Origin: CAWFYI01 sp963820105
GTDB lineage: Bacteria; Patescibacteriota; Saccharimonadia; Saccharimonadales; UBA4665
Reading direction: 5' to 3'
Assembly (NCBI GenBank): GCA_963820105.1
Contig: CAWFYI010000001.1
Location: 806,001 to 870,000, forward strand
Length of the DNA stretch: 64,000 nucleotides
A program made the position numbers and the translations under genes. Shown here piece after piece: positions 41,139 through 50,900 of the stretch (within the stretch, counting starts at the first letter, position 1; the number at the start of each line of letters is the position of its first letter). The notes under the pieces are model-generated. The model did not search any database, was not told the origin of the DNA, and saw only the letters and a list, made by a program, of their open reading frames with translations.

Positions 41139-41558
41139 TTAACTATGGTAATCCGTAGCGTGTAGCCGTTCGGCCATTGCATCAAGCGCGAGCGTTCTTT
41201 CCACTTGGCTGAGATCGGCGCCTACATGGTATGATTCACCGCTTTCAACCACGCCTGCCACGATCAGGCTCGTAAGGTTCCAGTCGGCATCAAAGACGGC
41301 TGTGCGCCTGTGTGCGGCAGAGCCGGCAAAGTCCCTGAGGGTTATTTCACATTCCCGGCCGGCACCCGACCCATTACTGCTGCGGCCGCTCTTTATGCGT
41401 ATATCAGTAGCTGGGATAAGCAAGGGTGGAAGGCTTGGTGATGCCAGGTCTTCGTCTTCGGTCTGATAATAGTCTACGTCCGTATCCGCGACGTCAGCGC
41501 CGACTAGGGCGTCGGCGCTACGCTTAATTTCTGCTGCACTGGCGTCAACACTTCTCAT
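41139..41558 (-). CDS. Hypothetical protein, 139 residues
   Basis: No family recognised. The N-terminus is helical and acidic, the middle is strand-rich, and no export signal is present. TATAAT ends 8 bases before the ATG. It lies between the kinase gene and rpoD. Confidence 0.55.
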   Translation of the reverse strand: MRSVDASAAEIKRSADALVGADVADTDVDYYQTEDEDLASPSLPPLLIPATDIRIKSGRSSNGSGAGRECEITLRDFAGSAAHRRTAVFDADWNLTSLIVAGVVESGESYHVGADLSQVERTLALDAMAERLHATDYHS

Positions 41559-41595
41559 TGCAACATATTATATTGTTAAATCCAGCAAAGTAAAG

Positions 41596-42840
41596 TTACT
41601 TGATGTAGTCGTGGAGTTTTTTGGCGTCGCGGTGCTTGCGCAGTTTGGCCAGGGCTTTAGCTTCGATCTGGCGGATGCGCTCGCGGGTCACGCTGAACTC
41701 CTGGCCGACCTCTTCCAGGGTGTGTGATTTGCCGTCTTCCAGCCCGAACCGCAGTTTGAGTATTTTTTGTTCTCGCTCGGTCAGGGCGCTTAGCATATCT
41801 TTGACCTGTTCCTTCAGCAGTTGGCCGGTGGCTGATTCCTCTGGCGATATGGTGTCTTCGTCTTCGATGAAGTCGGCGAGCACCGAGTCTTCTTCGTCGT
41901 CGCGTATCGAAGCGTCCAGCGAGGAGATGTCCTGCTTTATCTTCATGATGTGTTCGACCTTGTCGACGTCGATCTCCATTTCGTTGGCGATTTCTTCGTT
42001 GGTCGGTTCTCTGTTCAATTCCTGCGTGAGGCGGCGCTGGGTCCTGAGTAATTTGTTGATTGTCTCGACCATGTGCACGGGTATACGGATTGTTCGCGCC
42101 TGGTCGGCGATGGCGCGGGTGATAGCCTGGCGGATCCACCAAGTGGCATAAGTAGAAAACTTGAAGCCTTTGTCGGGGTCGAACTTTTCTACGGCGCGCA
42201 GCAGGCCAGTATTGCCTTCCTGGATCAGGTCGAGTAGGTCCAGTCCGCGACCCACGTAGCGCTTGGCGATCGAAACTACCAGCCGCATGTTAGCTTCGGC
42301 CATCTCGTCCTTTGCCTTCTTGTCCCCGGCAACCACGCGCTGGGCCAGCGCCAATTCTTCTTCGGCGCTCAAAAGTGGGATCTTGCCGATTTCGCGCAGG
42401 TACAGCCGGACCGAGTCGTCAGCAACGTCGTCGTCCAGGTAGACGGCGGTATTGGTCTTTGGCGCTTCCTCTTCTTCCTCTTCTTCAGCCTCCCAGGTGC
42501 CGGAAAGCTTAGAGCCGTCCGGTTCGGTCGCAGTAATCTCAATGTTCAAATCAGCCAATTCCGTGTATAAAGAGTCCAGGATTTCGGCGTTCGCCGGCGT
42601 TTCCGGTATGGCCGCGAAGATGTCGCGCTGTTCGATACGCTTATCGCGTTTGGCTCGCTCTACCAGTTGCAGTTTCACCTGCTCCAACGCTTGTTCTTCG
42701 GCGGCGTGTTTGTCCTTGGCCTTGACTTTGGCCTTCCTGGCCTTGTCTTTAAGCGCGGGCTTGGCTTTCGGTTTGGACTTAGACTTGAGGTCAGGTTTTT
42801 TGTTAGGCTTGGCCTTATCGGCCTTGTCGGATTTAGCCAT
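41596..42840 (-). CDS. rpoD: Primary sigma factor RpoD
   Basis: The 414-residue protein has a Lys-rich N-terminal stretch, then sigma regions 1.2 to 4.2: Asp-Ser-Val-Arg-Leu-Tyr-Leu-Arg-Glu-Ile-Gly, the region 2 core with Asp-Leu-Ile-Gln-Glu-Gly-Asn and Tyr-Ala-Thr-Trp-Trp-Ile-Arg-Gln-Ala, and region 4.2 Val-Thr-Arg-Glu-Arg-Ile-Arg-Gln-Ile-Glu. It directs RNA polymerase to TTGACA/TATAAT promoters, which fits the promoters seen here. It is linked to dnaG upstream by a one-base overlap, the classic macromolecular-synthesis pairing, without rpsU. Confidence 0.96.
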   Translation of the reverse strand: MAKSDKADKAKPNKKPDLKSKSKPKAKPALKDKARKAKVKAKDKHAAEEQALEQVKLQLVERAKRDKRIEQRDIFAAIPETPANAEILDSLYTELADLNIEITATEPDGSKLSGTWEAEEEEEEEAPKTNTAVYLDDDVADDSVRLYLREIGKIPLLSAEEELALAQRVVAGDKKAKDEMAEANMRLVVSIAKRYVGRGLDLLDLIQEGNTGLLRAVEKFDPDKGFKFSTYATWWIRQAITRAIADQARTIRIPVHMVETINKLLRTQRRLTQELNREPTNEEIANEMEIDVDKVEHIMKIKQDISSLDASIRDDEEDSVLADFIEDEDTISPEESATGQLLKEQVKDMLSALTEREQKILKLRFGLEDGKSHTLEEVGQEFSVTRERIRQIEAKALAKLRKHRDAKKLHDYIK

Positions 42841-44603
42841 TAAGCGGCTCCTTTCACTTTCTTTAATAGTTCGTCATATTTTTTGGACTGGCCCAACAGT
42901 TCGCGCGTAGCCGTCTGGTCGGCGGCGCCGAACTCTATGGCCAGCTTCTTTTTTTGGGTCTTTACGAAGTTTTCAATCAGTCTTGCCTGTAACCGGGCGG
43001 CTTCGTCGTGAAGCTCGTTCAATTCAAGATCCTGGTACAGCTCCTCATAGAGTAATGATTCTATTTTAACATAATCCGCAACATCTTTCACCCCTTTTAA
43101 GCCGTCTTTTCCGTCAAAATCGGGGTTTTTCTTTAAAAATTGCAGTAATTCGCGGGCGTCGTCGTCATAGAGCATATCCGGCGTCACCAGCTCCAGGAAT
43201 TCGCGCAGCGTAGGACGCATCAGCATCAGGCTCAGTAAATTATCCTGGGCTTTCTTGTTATCGATGGCGGCTTTGTCCAGATTGGTATCGGCGGCTTTGA
43301 CTCGGCGGCGTCTGGGCGGCGGCTCGGAGCTGCCGGTCTTTTGGAATTTCTGCTCCAGGACCTCGCGGCTGGTACCGATGGTTTTGGCGATGGCGCCCAG
43401 GTAATGGTCGCGCTCCACGTCGTCGGACAGGCCGCGGACTACGGGTAGCAGAACATCGGTGAATTCGCGTTTGCCTTGCGCCGAAGTTATGTCCAGTATC
43501 TTGGCGTAACGTGCCATCAGCCAATCCAGCGCGTACTGGTGCTTGGTGATGGCCTGCTCCCACAGCTTTGGGTCTTTGCGAATAAGGTCGTCCGGGTCCT
43601 TGCCGCTCGGGATGTCAATCATGCTGAGCGTCACTTTGACCCGGCTGGCAATCGGAATCGCCCGCTCCGTGGCGGCCACCCCGGCCTTGTCGGCGTCGAA
43701 TGCCAGACGAATGTCGCCGGTAAAGCGGCTTAAGCCCTTCAGATGCGCTTCCGTGAGCGCCGTGCCTGCAGTAGCTACCGCCTGGCGTACGCCGGCCTGG
43801 TGGCTGGCTATGACGTCCATATTGCCTTCCACCAGCACCGCGAACTTGTTTTTGCGAATCGCTTCCTTGGCCAGATGCAGGCCGTAGATATGCCGGCTCT
43901 TGTCATACAGCACGGTCTGCGGCGTGTTGATGTACTTGGGCGCGTTCGGTTCCTCGATCAGCTGGCGCGCGGTGAAGCCAATCAGCCTTCCCTGCGGATC
44001 CTGCAAGGGTATCATCAGCCGGCCGCGGAACATGTCCACCGCGCCGCCGCGGTAACTGCGAGCGGTCAGACCGGCTTGCTGAAGTTCCTTGTCCGTGAAA
44101 TCTTTGGACTTAGCGTAGTTTATCAGGGCCGAACCGTTGTTCGGCGAATAGCCGATGCGCCACTCGAGTGCCGTTTCCTTGGTAAACTTGCGCTTTTTGA
44201 ATATGTACTCCAGCGCGGCGTTGTTTTTCTTGAAATGTTCCTGGTAGAACCTGGCGCTCAAGTCCAGCAGTTTATGTAGTCTTTCTTTGTCCGGTCCGCC
44301 GCGCCTTGGCCCCGCGCTCCGGTACTGCTCGATGTCTATGCCGGCCTTGCGCGCCAGCAGTTCCAGCGCGCCCTTGAAGTCCAGGCCCTCGACCTCCATG
44401 ACGAAGCTGAACATATTGCCGCCCTTGCTCGAACTAAAATCATGCCATATCTGTTTTTCCGGGCTGACCATGAAGCTGGCCGTCTTTTCGTTGGTCCAGG
44501 GGCTCAGGCCCCGCCAGTTGCGCCCGGCGCGCTTAAGCTGGACGTATTCGCTGACTACGTCCTCTATCGAGAGCCGGCTTTTGACCTCTTCAACCGCGTC
44601 CAT
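42840..44603 (-). CDS. dnaG: DNA primase without zinc ligands
   Basis: The 587-residue protein has the DnaG layout: N-terminal former zinc-binding domain, TOPRIM catalytic core (Val-Leu-Val-Glu-Gly-Asn-Met-Asp and Phe-Asp-Ala-Asp), and a helicase-binding C-terminus. It makes RNA primers. The four usual zinc ligands are replaced by Ser34, Thr37, Asp55 and Ser58, while the framework Asn-Glu-Lys-Thr-x-Ser-Phe and Ser-Pro-Glu-Lys is kept. TACAAT ends 7 bases before the ATG. rpoD follows directly. Confidence 0.94.
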   Translation of the reverse strand: MDAVEEVKSRLSIEDVVSEYVQLKRAGRNWRGLSPWTNEKTASFMVSPEKQIWHDFSSSKGGNMFSFVMEVEGLDFKGALELLARKAGIDIEQYRSAGPRRGGPDKERLHKLLDLSARFYQEHFKKNNAALEYIFKKRKFTKETALEWRIGYSPNNGSALINYAKSKDFTDKELQQAGLTARSYRGGAVDMFRGRLMIPLQDPQGRLIGFTARQLIEEPNAPKYINTPQTVLYDKSRHIYGLHLAKEAIRKNKFAVLVEGNMDVIASHQAGVRQAVATAGTALTEAHLKGLSRFTGDIRLAFDADKAGVAATERAIPIASRVKVTLSMIDIPSGKDPDDLIRKDPKLWEQAITKHQYALDWLMARYAKILDITSAQGKREFTDVLLPVVRGLSDDVERDHYLGAIAKTIGTSREVLEQKFQKTGSSEPPPRRRRVKAADTNLDKAAIDNKKAQDNLLSLMLMRPTLREFLELVTPDMLYDDDARELLQFLKKNPDFDGKDGLKGVKDVADYVKIESLLYEELYQDLELNELHDEAARLQARLIENFVKTQKKKLAIEFGAADQTATRELLGQSKKYDELLKKVKGAA

Positions 44604-44698
44604 GACCCTTATTGTACGTCATTCACTGCCGGTGTGTATGATGCCCGCAGAGATGCCTGCGCCAGAAGCTGAGTTTAACACCGCTGCTCTGTTTGGTG

Positions 44699-44751
44699 AT
44701 ATATGATATATCATATGGATAACAGATTGAGCCATACAATATATCATATAT
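44699..44751 (-). repeat. Dispersed palindrome, copy C (upstream of dnaG)
   Basis: Arms 44699-44718 and 44732-44751 (18 of 20 paired; both mismatches become G-U pairs in minus-strand RNA) flank the loop ATAACAGATTGAG. It lies 95 bases before the dnaG ATG and after the MFS exporter gene. Confidence 0.8.
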
Positions 44752-44832
44752 CGTCGGTGCAAGAGGTAGCACTACGGCCCAGACTCAGGCCCAGACTCAG
44801 GATTAGCAGCATAGGTTAAGCGTCTTTAGTCT

Positions 44833-46326
44833 TTAGTCTTTAATGGCGGGATTCCGGATGCCGGCGAGCGAGATGGCGCCGCCGACGATCATCAGGCCGG
44901 AAATCGTGAAGGTCCCTGCACGAAAAGCAGATATTGAAGCATCGGTAAGCACGCGCTGGAATACCGGGTCGTTCCCGTACGGCTTCGGAGGAGCGGTCTG
45001 TAAGGGTGCGCGCCTGGCCTTGGCTATGATGTCCGGCGGCGGGCCGGCCAGATGCTGGCTGTCCAGGGAGCTGTGGAATTGCGTGGCCACTATGGCCCCT
45101 ACCGCGGCCACGGCGATCAGGCCCGCGACCCGGGCCACGGCATTGTTCACGGCCGAGGCGATGCCAGCTTGCGAAGGCTCGACGTCGCCCAGTATAGCTG
45201 CCGTCAGCGGCGCCACGGTAACGGCCAGACCGATGCCGAACAGCACGATGGCCGGCAGGACCTCCGTCCAGTAATTAACGGATGAGCCCAGGCGCGTCAG
45301 CAGCAGCCAGCTGGCGCCGGCGATAATCGGGCCGAAACCCATGAACAGGCGCGGACCGTACTTACCAGCCATGGCGCCCATGGTCGGCGACAACAGAAAC
45401 AAGATTATAGTCACGGGAACGCCGGCCAGCCCGGCTGCCAGAGCCGAATATCCGGCCACCTGCTGTAGGAAGACCACCAGCAGGAAGAACGACGCGGTCA
45501 ATCCGGCGTAGACCGCCAGGGTAGCCACGTTGCCGACGCTGAAGTTGTGATTATTGAACAGGCCCAGCGGCAGCATGGGTTTCTTCGCGCGCTTTTCATA
45601 AAGCAGGAAGGCAGCGAACAATAATACACCTGCTGCCAGCGGCACGAAGATGCGCGGATCGCTCCACCCGTAGCGCGGTTGTTCAATCAGCGCGTAGACC
45701 GTACCGCCCAGTCCAAGGGCGCCGAGCAAAGCACCTGGGAAGTCCACGGTTTTCGTACTGCCGCGGTCTTCTTCGGCTGCCTTCACGCTCCTTAGCAAAT
45801 ACAGTGTCACGGCGATGGGCAAGACGTTGATAGCGAAGATCCAGCGCCATGAAGCCTGATCGACCAATATTCCGCCGACTAGCGGCCCGAGTATGAAAGC
45901 AATCCCGGTCCAGGCGGTCCAGCTGCCTATGGCCTTGCCCTGGGCCGCTCCGGAAAAAGTAGAGATTATCAGAGCCAGTGAGCTTGGCACCAGTAAGGCT
46001 CCGGCTATACCTTGCAGGCCCCGGGACAGTATCAATAAGCCGCCGGTGGGCGCCAGGGCGCAGAGCAACGAAGCTATGCCGAAGCCCCACAGGCCTATGC
46101 CCAGGATACGTTTCCGTCCCAACAGATCGGATAGCGAGCCCGCTATCAGTATCAGCGACCCTAGCGTAAGCAGATAGGCGTCGACCACCCATTGCTGGAC
46201 GGTCAGGCCGCCGCCGAGTTCGCGCTGTATGGCCGGCAGCGCCACGTTCACGATGGCACTATCCAAAAATGCCACGAATGAAGCCAGGATGCTCACCACC
46301 AGCACTAAGCGCTGCTGCCTAGTCAT
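44833..46326 (-). CDS. MFS drug exporter, DHA2 (EmrB/QacA) family
   Basis: From ATG 46326 the protein has 497 residues and about 14 membrane helices. Helix 1 has Phe-Leu-Asp-Ser-Ala-Ile-Val-Asn-Val-Ala-Leu-Pro and motif A reads Gly-Ser-Leu-Ser-Asp-Leu-Leu-Gly-Arg-Lys-Arg. It is a proton-driven exporter of unknown substrate, a second member of the same family as the gene at 3.6 kb but clearly diverged. TATTCT lies 7 bases before the ATG. Confidence 0.88.
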   Translation of the reverse strand: MTRQQRLVLVVSILASFVAFLDSAIVNVALPAIQRELGGGLTVQQWVVDAYLLTLGSLILIAGSLSDLLGRKRILGIGLWGFGIASLLCALAPTGGLLILSRGLQGIAGALLVPSSLALIISTFSGAAQGKAIGSWTAWTGIAFILGPLVGGILVDQASWRWIFAINVLPIAVTLYLLRSVKAAEEDRGSTKTVDFPGALLGALGLGGTVYALIEQPRYGWSDPRIFVPLAAGVLLFAAFLLYEKRAKKPMLPLGLFNNHNFSVGNVATLAVYAGLTASFFLLVVFLQQVAGYSALAAGLAGVPVTIILFLLSPTMGAMAGKYGPRLFMGFGPIIAGASWLLLTRLGSSVNYWTEVLPAIVLFGIGLAVTVAPLTAAILGDVEPSQAGIASAVNNAVARVAGLIAVAAVGAIVATQFHSSLDSQHLAGPPPDIIAKARRAPLQTAPPKPYGNDPVFQRVLTDASISAFRAGTFTISGLMIVGGAISLAGIRNPAIKD

Positions 46327-46396
46327 AATAATAAGAATAGCAGAATAGTCCGGTATAAGCTTCACGTACACAAGAGGCTTATGGTTTAATTAACTC

Positions 46397-47488
46397 ATGC
46401 TCCGTCCATCGAATCCTTTCCGTTCCTCTGCCCAGAAACAAGTCACGCGCGACATGGATACCTATCTGCCGCCCAACATAGAGCAGGCCGTAACTGCGCA
46501 CCTGCAGGGCTCCATGCCCGCCAACCTTAAGAAATACCAGGACTCCGGCGCCTACGTGCCGCAGCATGCCGCGGACGCTATGCAGAAACACTTGCAGGAC
46601 ACTCTGCCCTCGCATATGAAACAGTACGCCGGCGCGTACATGCAGCAGCGCGTGATACGTCCGGGCATGGTCGTACACTCCGGCAATGACCCAGTTGGAT
46701 CGTCCCAAGAAACTTCCAGACCTTCAGGGCCTTCCGGATCTTCCGGGCCTCCGCGAACAGTGATGCCCACAGCCCCCTTATCTGCGCGGCCGGGGCAGGA
46801 TGCCGCGGCGGCAGAACCGCCTGGCGGCCCCGCGCTGTCGCCGACCGTTCCCGGCCCGGGCCCGCAGGAACAACAGGAACAGTCGCGGGACGCTTCATAC
46901 TCCTTTATAACGAATCCGGGGGTGCCCCCCAAGCGATCACCTATGGAAATGCTTCCGGGCGGCGGTTCGATAATAACGCGCGTAGGCTTGGTGGTCGGCG
47001 TTATCATAATACTGGTAATAGGCGTCAGTATCTTTAAAAGCATCCTTGGGTCCGGCAATAAGACCGTTACCGCGGCGCTCGTAAACGTAGTGCAGGACCA
47101 GCAGGAAATACTTAATGTGACCAAAAAGACACCTCTGCAGCAAAGCCTGTCCAGCCGTAATCAGAACTTCGCGGCGAACATCCAAATCAGTCTGGGCAGC
47201 TCGCAGTCCCAGCTTCGCAGCTATATGGCCACCAACCACATCAAGCTTAAGGCTTCGCAGCTTAGCCTGAAAATTTCAAAGGCTACCAACGATCAGCTTT
47301 CGGCATCCGCCGCGTCCGGTACTTATAACGATACCTTCAGCCAGATAATGAAGACTAAATTAAGTGACTACGGCACGGACATACAAAAGGCTTACCGGCT
47401 GGAAAAAGGCAAGAAAGGCCGCGCCCTGCTAAACGACAGCTACAAGCAGATCAGCCTGTTCGAAACCCAGCTCTCTGGACCGAACTAA
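46397..47488 (+). CDS. Single-pass membrane protein with helical outer domain
   Basis: The 363-residue protein has a cytosolic N-terminal part with repeated Tyr-x-Pro-x-Asn/His motifs (Tyr-Leu-Pro-Pro-Asn, Tyr-Val-Pro-Gln-His), a Pro/Gly/Ser-rich linker, one membrane helix near residues 195-215, and a helical outer domain of about 145 residues rich in Ser, Gln and Lys. No family recognised. It stands at the left edge of the cell-surface locus. Confidence 0.65.
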   Translation: MLRPSNPFRSSAQKQVTRDMDTYLPPNIEQAVTAHLQGSMPANLKKYQDSGAYVPQHAADAMQKHLQDTLPSHMKQYAGAYMQQRVIRPGMVVHSGNDPVGSSQETSRPSGPSGSSGPPRTVMPTAPLSARPGQDAAAAEPPGGPALSPTVPGPGPQEQQEQSRDASYSFITNPGVPPKRSPMEMLPGGGSIITRVGLVVGVIIILVIGVSIFKSILGSGNKTVTAALVNVVQDQQEILNVTKKTPLQQSLSSRNQNFAANIQISLGSSQSQLRSYMATNHIKLKASQLSLKISKATNDQLSASAASGTYNDTFSQIMKTKLSDYGTDIQKAYRLEKGKKGRALLNDSYKQISLFETQLSGPN

Positions 47489-47826
47489 CTGGCTACCAGT
47501 TCATAGCTGTGCCGGATCAGCCCCCGCACTTCCTCCCAGCCCAGCTGCCCGCTCAGGACCATGGTGTTCCAATGCTTCTTATTAAGATGATAACCCGGCA
47601 TGACCTCATCGTATTTTTCACGCAGAAGCTTGGATAGCTGGGGGTCGCATTTCAAGCTAAGCTGTATGGGATCCTTGCCTTCCCGGATGAGCGCGAACAT
47701 CTTGTCCTGCCCCGCCCCTCGGGCGGGGTCGCCGGTCTTATATACTGCCACGCCCTCGCCGAACGGATAATCCAGCCACGCGCCGGGCATGCTTAATATA
47801 TAGTCCTCGACGGTTTTATGATCCAT
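47485..47826 (-). CDS. MmcQ/YjbR-family protein
   Basis: The 113-residue protein fits the YjbR/CyaY-like fold of this family: Ser-Met-Pro-Gly-Ala-Trp-Leu-Asp-Tyr-Pro-Phe-Gly near the start, Phe-Ala-Leu-Ile, and the C-terminal Gly-Tyr-His-Leu-Asn-Lys-Lys-His-Trp-Asn-Thr motif. The family is often annotated as DNA-binding, but its role is not settled. It ends overlapping the convergent gene by 4 bases. Confidence 0.85.
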   Translation of the reverse strand: MDHKTVEDYILSMPGAWLDYPFGEGVAVYKTGDPARGAGQDKMFALIREGKDPIQLSLKCDPQLSKLLREKYDEVMPGYHLNKKHWNTMVLSGQLGWEEVRGLIRHSYELVAS

Positions 47827-47900
47827 GCGTTCTATTGTATTACAACATGCTCTGGCGCGATTCTACAGGGAGAATTATTAAATACCATGTAATAATTTCT

Positions 47901-47930
47901 TTGCAAAGTCACGAAAAGTATGTTTAGAAT
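47901..47930 (+). promoter_or_regulatory. Promoter of the giant surface protein gene
   Basis: TTGCAA (47901-47906) and TAGAAT (47925-47930) are 18 bases apart. The leader of about 45 bases ends in AAGGGGAG, a proper ribosome binding site before ATG 47982. Confidence 0.5.
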
Positions 47931-47981
47931 TGGTATGCCTATTGGGAAGTATTCAACTAGTGGCGAAGGGGAGACCGTTTG

Positions 47982-50900
47982 ATGAGATATACCGCATCTG
48001 AAGGTATAACAAAAAGCGTCCAAACAAAAATTATCAACCTGAGCGCATTTTCATCATTTGTAACAGTATTACTTACCGGGATCGCATTGCTGATTTTATC
48101 CCACACAGCATTCGCGGCTACATCTTATAACAATGGTTTTGAGACTGATACGACCGATTGGGTAAGTGCCACTAGGGTCGCTTCGCCAACCGGCGGCGTT
48201 ACGGCCAGCGGAGGATCGTATTTTGCGCAAGCAGACAACGGTGCTTACACAAAGTGGGGGGGTTATGAAAGCACCTTCCCAGCTGGCGGCTACACTACTA
48301 AGGTAGACACTTATTTGGACATGTCTATGGCTACCGGTGGTGGTGTGGACAAACGCTTTGATTTTTCCTCGGCAATCAATGATCCTTCAGGTAATCATCG
48401 CCGCGACTTTATATTTAGTCTGGGTACAGACCCAAATACTGCCGGCCAGTGGGGAGCCAGCGTCAGCAACAATGCTCCAGGCTGGCCTCTGGACACAAGC
48501 CGCAGCCCGATTACTATTACAGACAGCGGCTGGTATACGCTTGAGAGCAATTTCCACGACGATGGAACCGGGGTACTCGCCGTAACCATGAGCATAGTCA
48601 AGGTCAGCGACCATAGCGTCGTGGGTTCCTGGACATTGTCAGATCCGTCAGACGTCATAGGCAGTACCGTTGGCGGCCATCGCTATGGATGGCTTGTTGA
48701 CGAACAGCCTTCGCAGAACGCTATCGCTTCTGTGGATATAGATAATGCCAGTTTGGAATTCAATAATCCTGTACCTGCATGTAGTTCGGATAATACTACC
48801 TTCGATACCTTCAGCGACGGTAGCGTAGATGGTCAGCATGATTGGAAATCTACAGGCTCGTACGACCAAGCCATAGTTGATAACTCCTACGGATACCCGA
48901 CCTTTGGCTGTAAGTCGCTGAGGCTGTCGAATGCTGTAACCACCGGTTCGTTCGGCGACCAGACGTTCTCGTATTCAACCACGAACGAAGCTGGCGAAGC
49001 AGATTCTACGAGCGGCGGGCAATCAGGTGGTACCCGGCAGAACCATTATGAAGCTCAGTTTGATATCGCATCGACCCAGTCTACCGAACAATCAGGCTTA
49101 GGCGTTTCGGTGTCTCCTGACCGCGGAGACGGTTCACGCATGAGCTACCTTAGCTTCGCTGATACAGCAGGCGGCATAGACGTTACTTTCTATGATGTAC
49201 AAGGAACCCATAATCCAGCCGATTTCGAGGCCATCGACCTTGGGACTATTTCCCGCACCGAGCCTCACACCATCAAATTTGTAATAGATTACTTGGATGG
49301 TCCATCAAATGACATCGTAAAAATTTACATAGATGGCGCTCTGGTTCACACCGGAACCACATGGGAGAATTACTACCGCTACGACTCAGAAGCTAGCTCG
49401 GAGCAGACGCCGCGAACGACTGATTCACTTATTTTCCGTGCGGCCGGTACAGCGGCACCATCTACGGCCGGCAAGGGCTTCCTGTTCGACAACGTGGATG
49501 TATCTACCAGCACCATAGCGCCGCCGTCCGTACCTGTACACGTATCCCCGGCTGACGGCTCCTACAAGACCACGGCGAATCAAACGCTTATTGATTGGGG
49601 CGATTCCACCGGTGATGCAAGCCCGATTAAATACAAGTATGAATCGTCTCACTCATCCGCTACAAACCCTAACGGTTCGTTCACCTCGCCCGTGTACACG
49701 TCCGGCTTGCTCAGCAGTTCTCAAATCCCTACTCCCGGCACTCCTGAAGGTGTCTATTACTGGCACGTAAAGGCCATAGACAATTTAGGCAATGAAAGTG
49801 ATTGGAGTACTCCCTGGAAGTTGACCGTGGATAATACTATTCCTACCACGCCCAGTATTACGTTCCCATCAGACAATCAGTACTTCACTAGCACCCCAAT
49901 ACTTAACGACTGGACTGATTCTACAGATGCGAACGGTGTCGATCATTACCAGATTGAATATGTTTACGATGACGGGCATACCTTTAGCGGCGCCCCATAC
50001 CGCGAGACGCCTGGTTCGCAATCACAGCGTAACCATACTCCCAACACAAGCGAACAAGGCGGCGTGAAGATACGCGTGCGTGCTTACGATGCCGCCGGCA
50101 ACGTAAGTGGCTGGAGCAATCAAGTACATTACTTCTATGATGCTACACCTCCGGCCGACCCGACACTTGTTAGCCCAAGCAACAACGCCGTAGTCAAAGG
50201 AGCTAGCGTAACCCAAGCCTGGAGCGATACTTCCGGCGATGTGGACCACTATATTTACGAGAGCTACAACAATTCCACCGCTACCAGCCTTCGCTACCAC
50301 AACACGTACTCCGCTACCAGCAAGACAGCCACTAACGTAGCCGACACGACCTTCTGGTGGCGCGTAAAAGCGGTTGACGCAGCCGGCAATGAAAGCGGCT
50401 GGAGTCCTCTTTGGAAGTTAGTAGTTGATAGCACCGCCCCTGTATCGCATATCACTGCCCCGACTGATTCAATAGTTAAAGGCACAGTGACTATTAGCGG
50501 TACTGTAACAGATGCGAATCCTGACCACTACTACTTGGTAGTAAAGGACGCCAGCAACCACGTAGTTGCTGGGCCAGGTACGGTCAATGCGCACACGGTA
50601 GCTGACTTCAACTGGGATACTACCGGCGTAGCTGACGGCACTTACACCATAGATCTAGAGGCTCGTGACGCGGCTGGCGGCACATCGTCTAGCGGCAACA
50701 AAGATGCCGGTTCAGTCGACACTAAGACGGTAACCGTAGACAACACGGCACCTGACGTGACCATAAACGGCTACAGCGCTGTCAGCAATGTGATAACTCC
50801 GGATGTGACGGCTACTGATCCGGCTCCGGGTACTGCCCTGACCTACTCATGGACGCCGAATGATACGGATTCTACTAATAACGTCACCATATCCGACGAT

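Noticed and set aside
44760..44843. Short direct repeats (CCCAGACTCAGG twice, GTCTTTA three times)
   Set aside because: They are only 7-12 bases long, lie at the end of a transporter gene and have no unit structure like CRISPR.
46552..47239. Minus-strand ORFs inside the single-pass membrane protein gene
   Set aside because: The plus frame has a clear membrane helix and domain layout; the minus frames are Pro/Gly/Arg-rich shadows.
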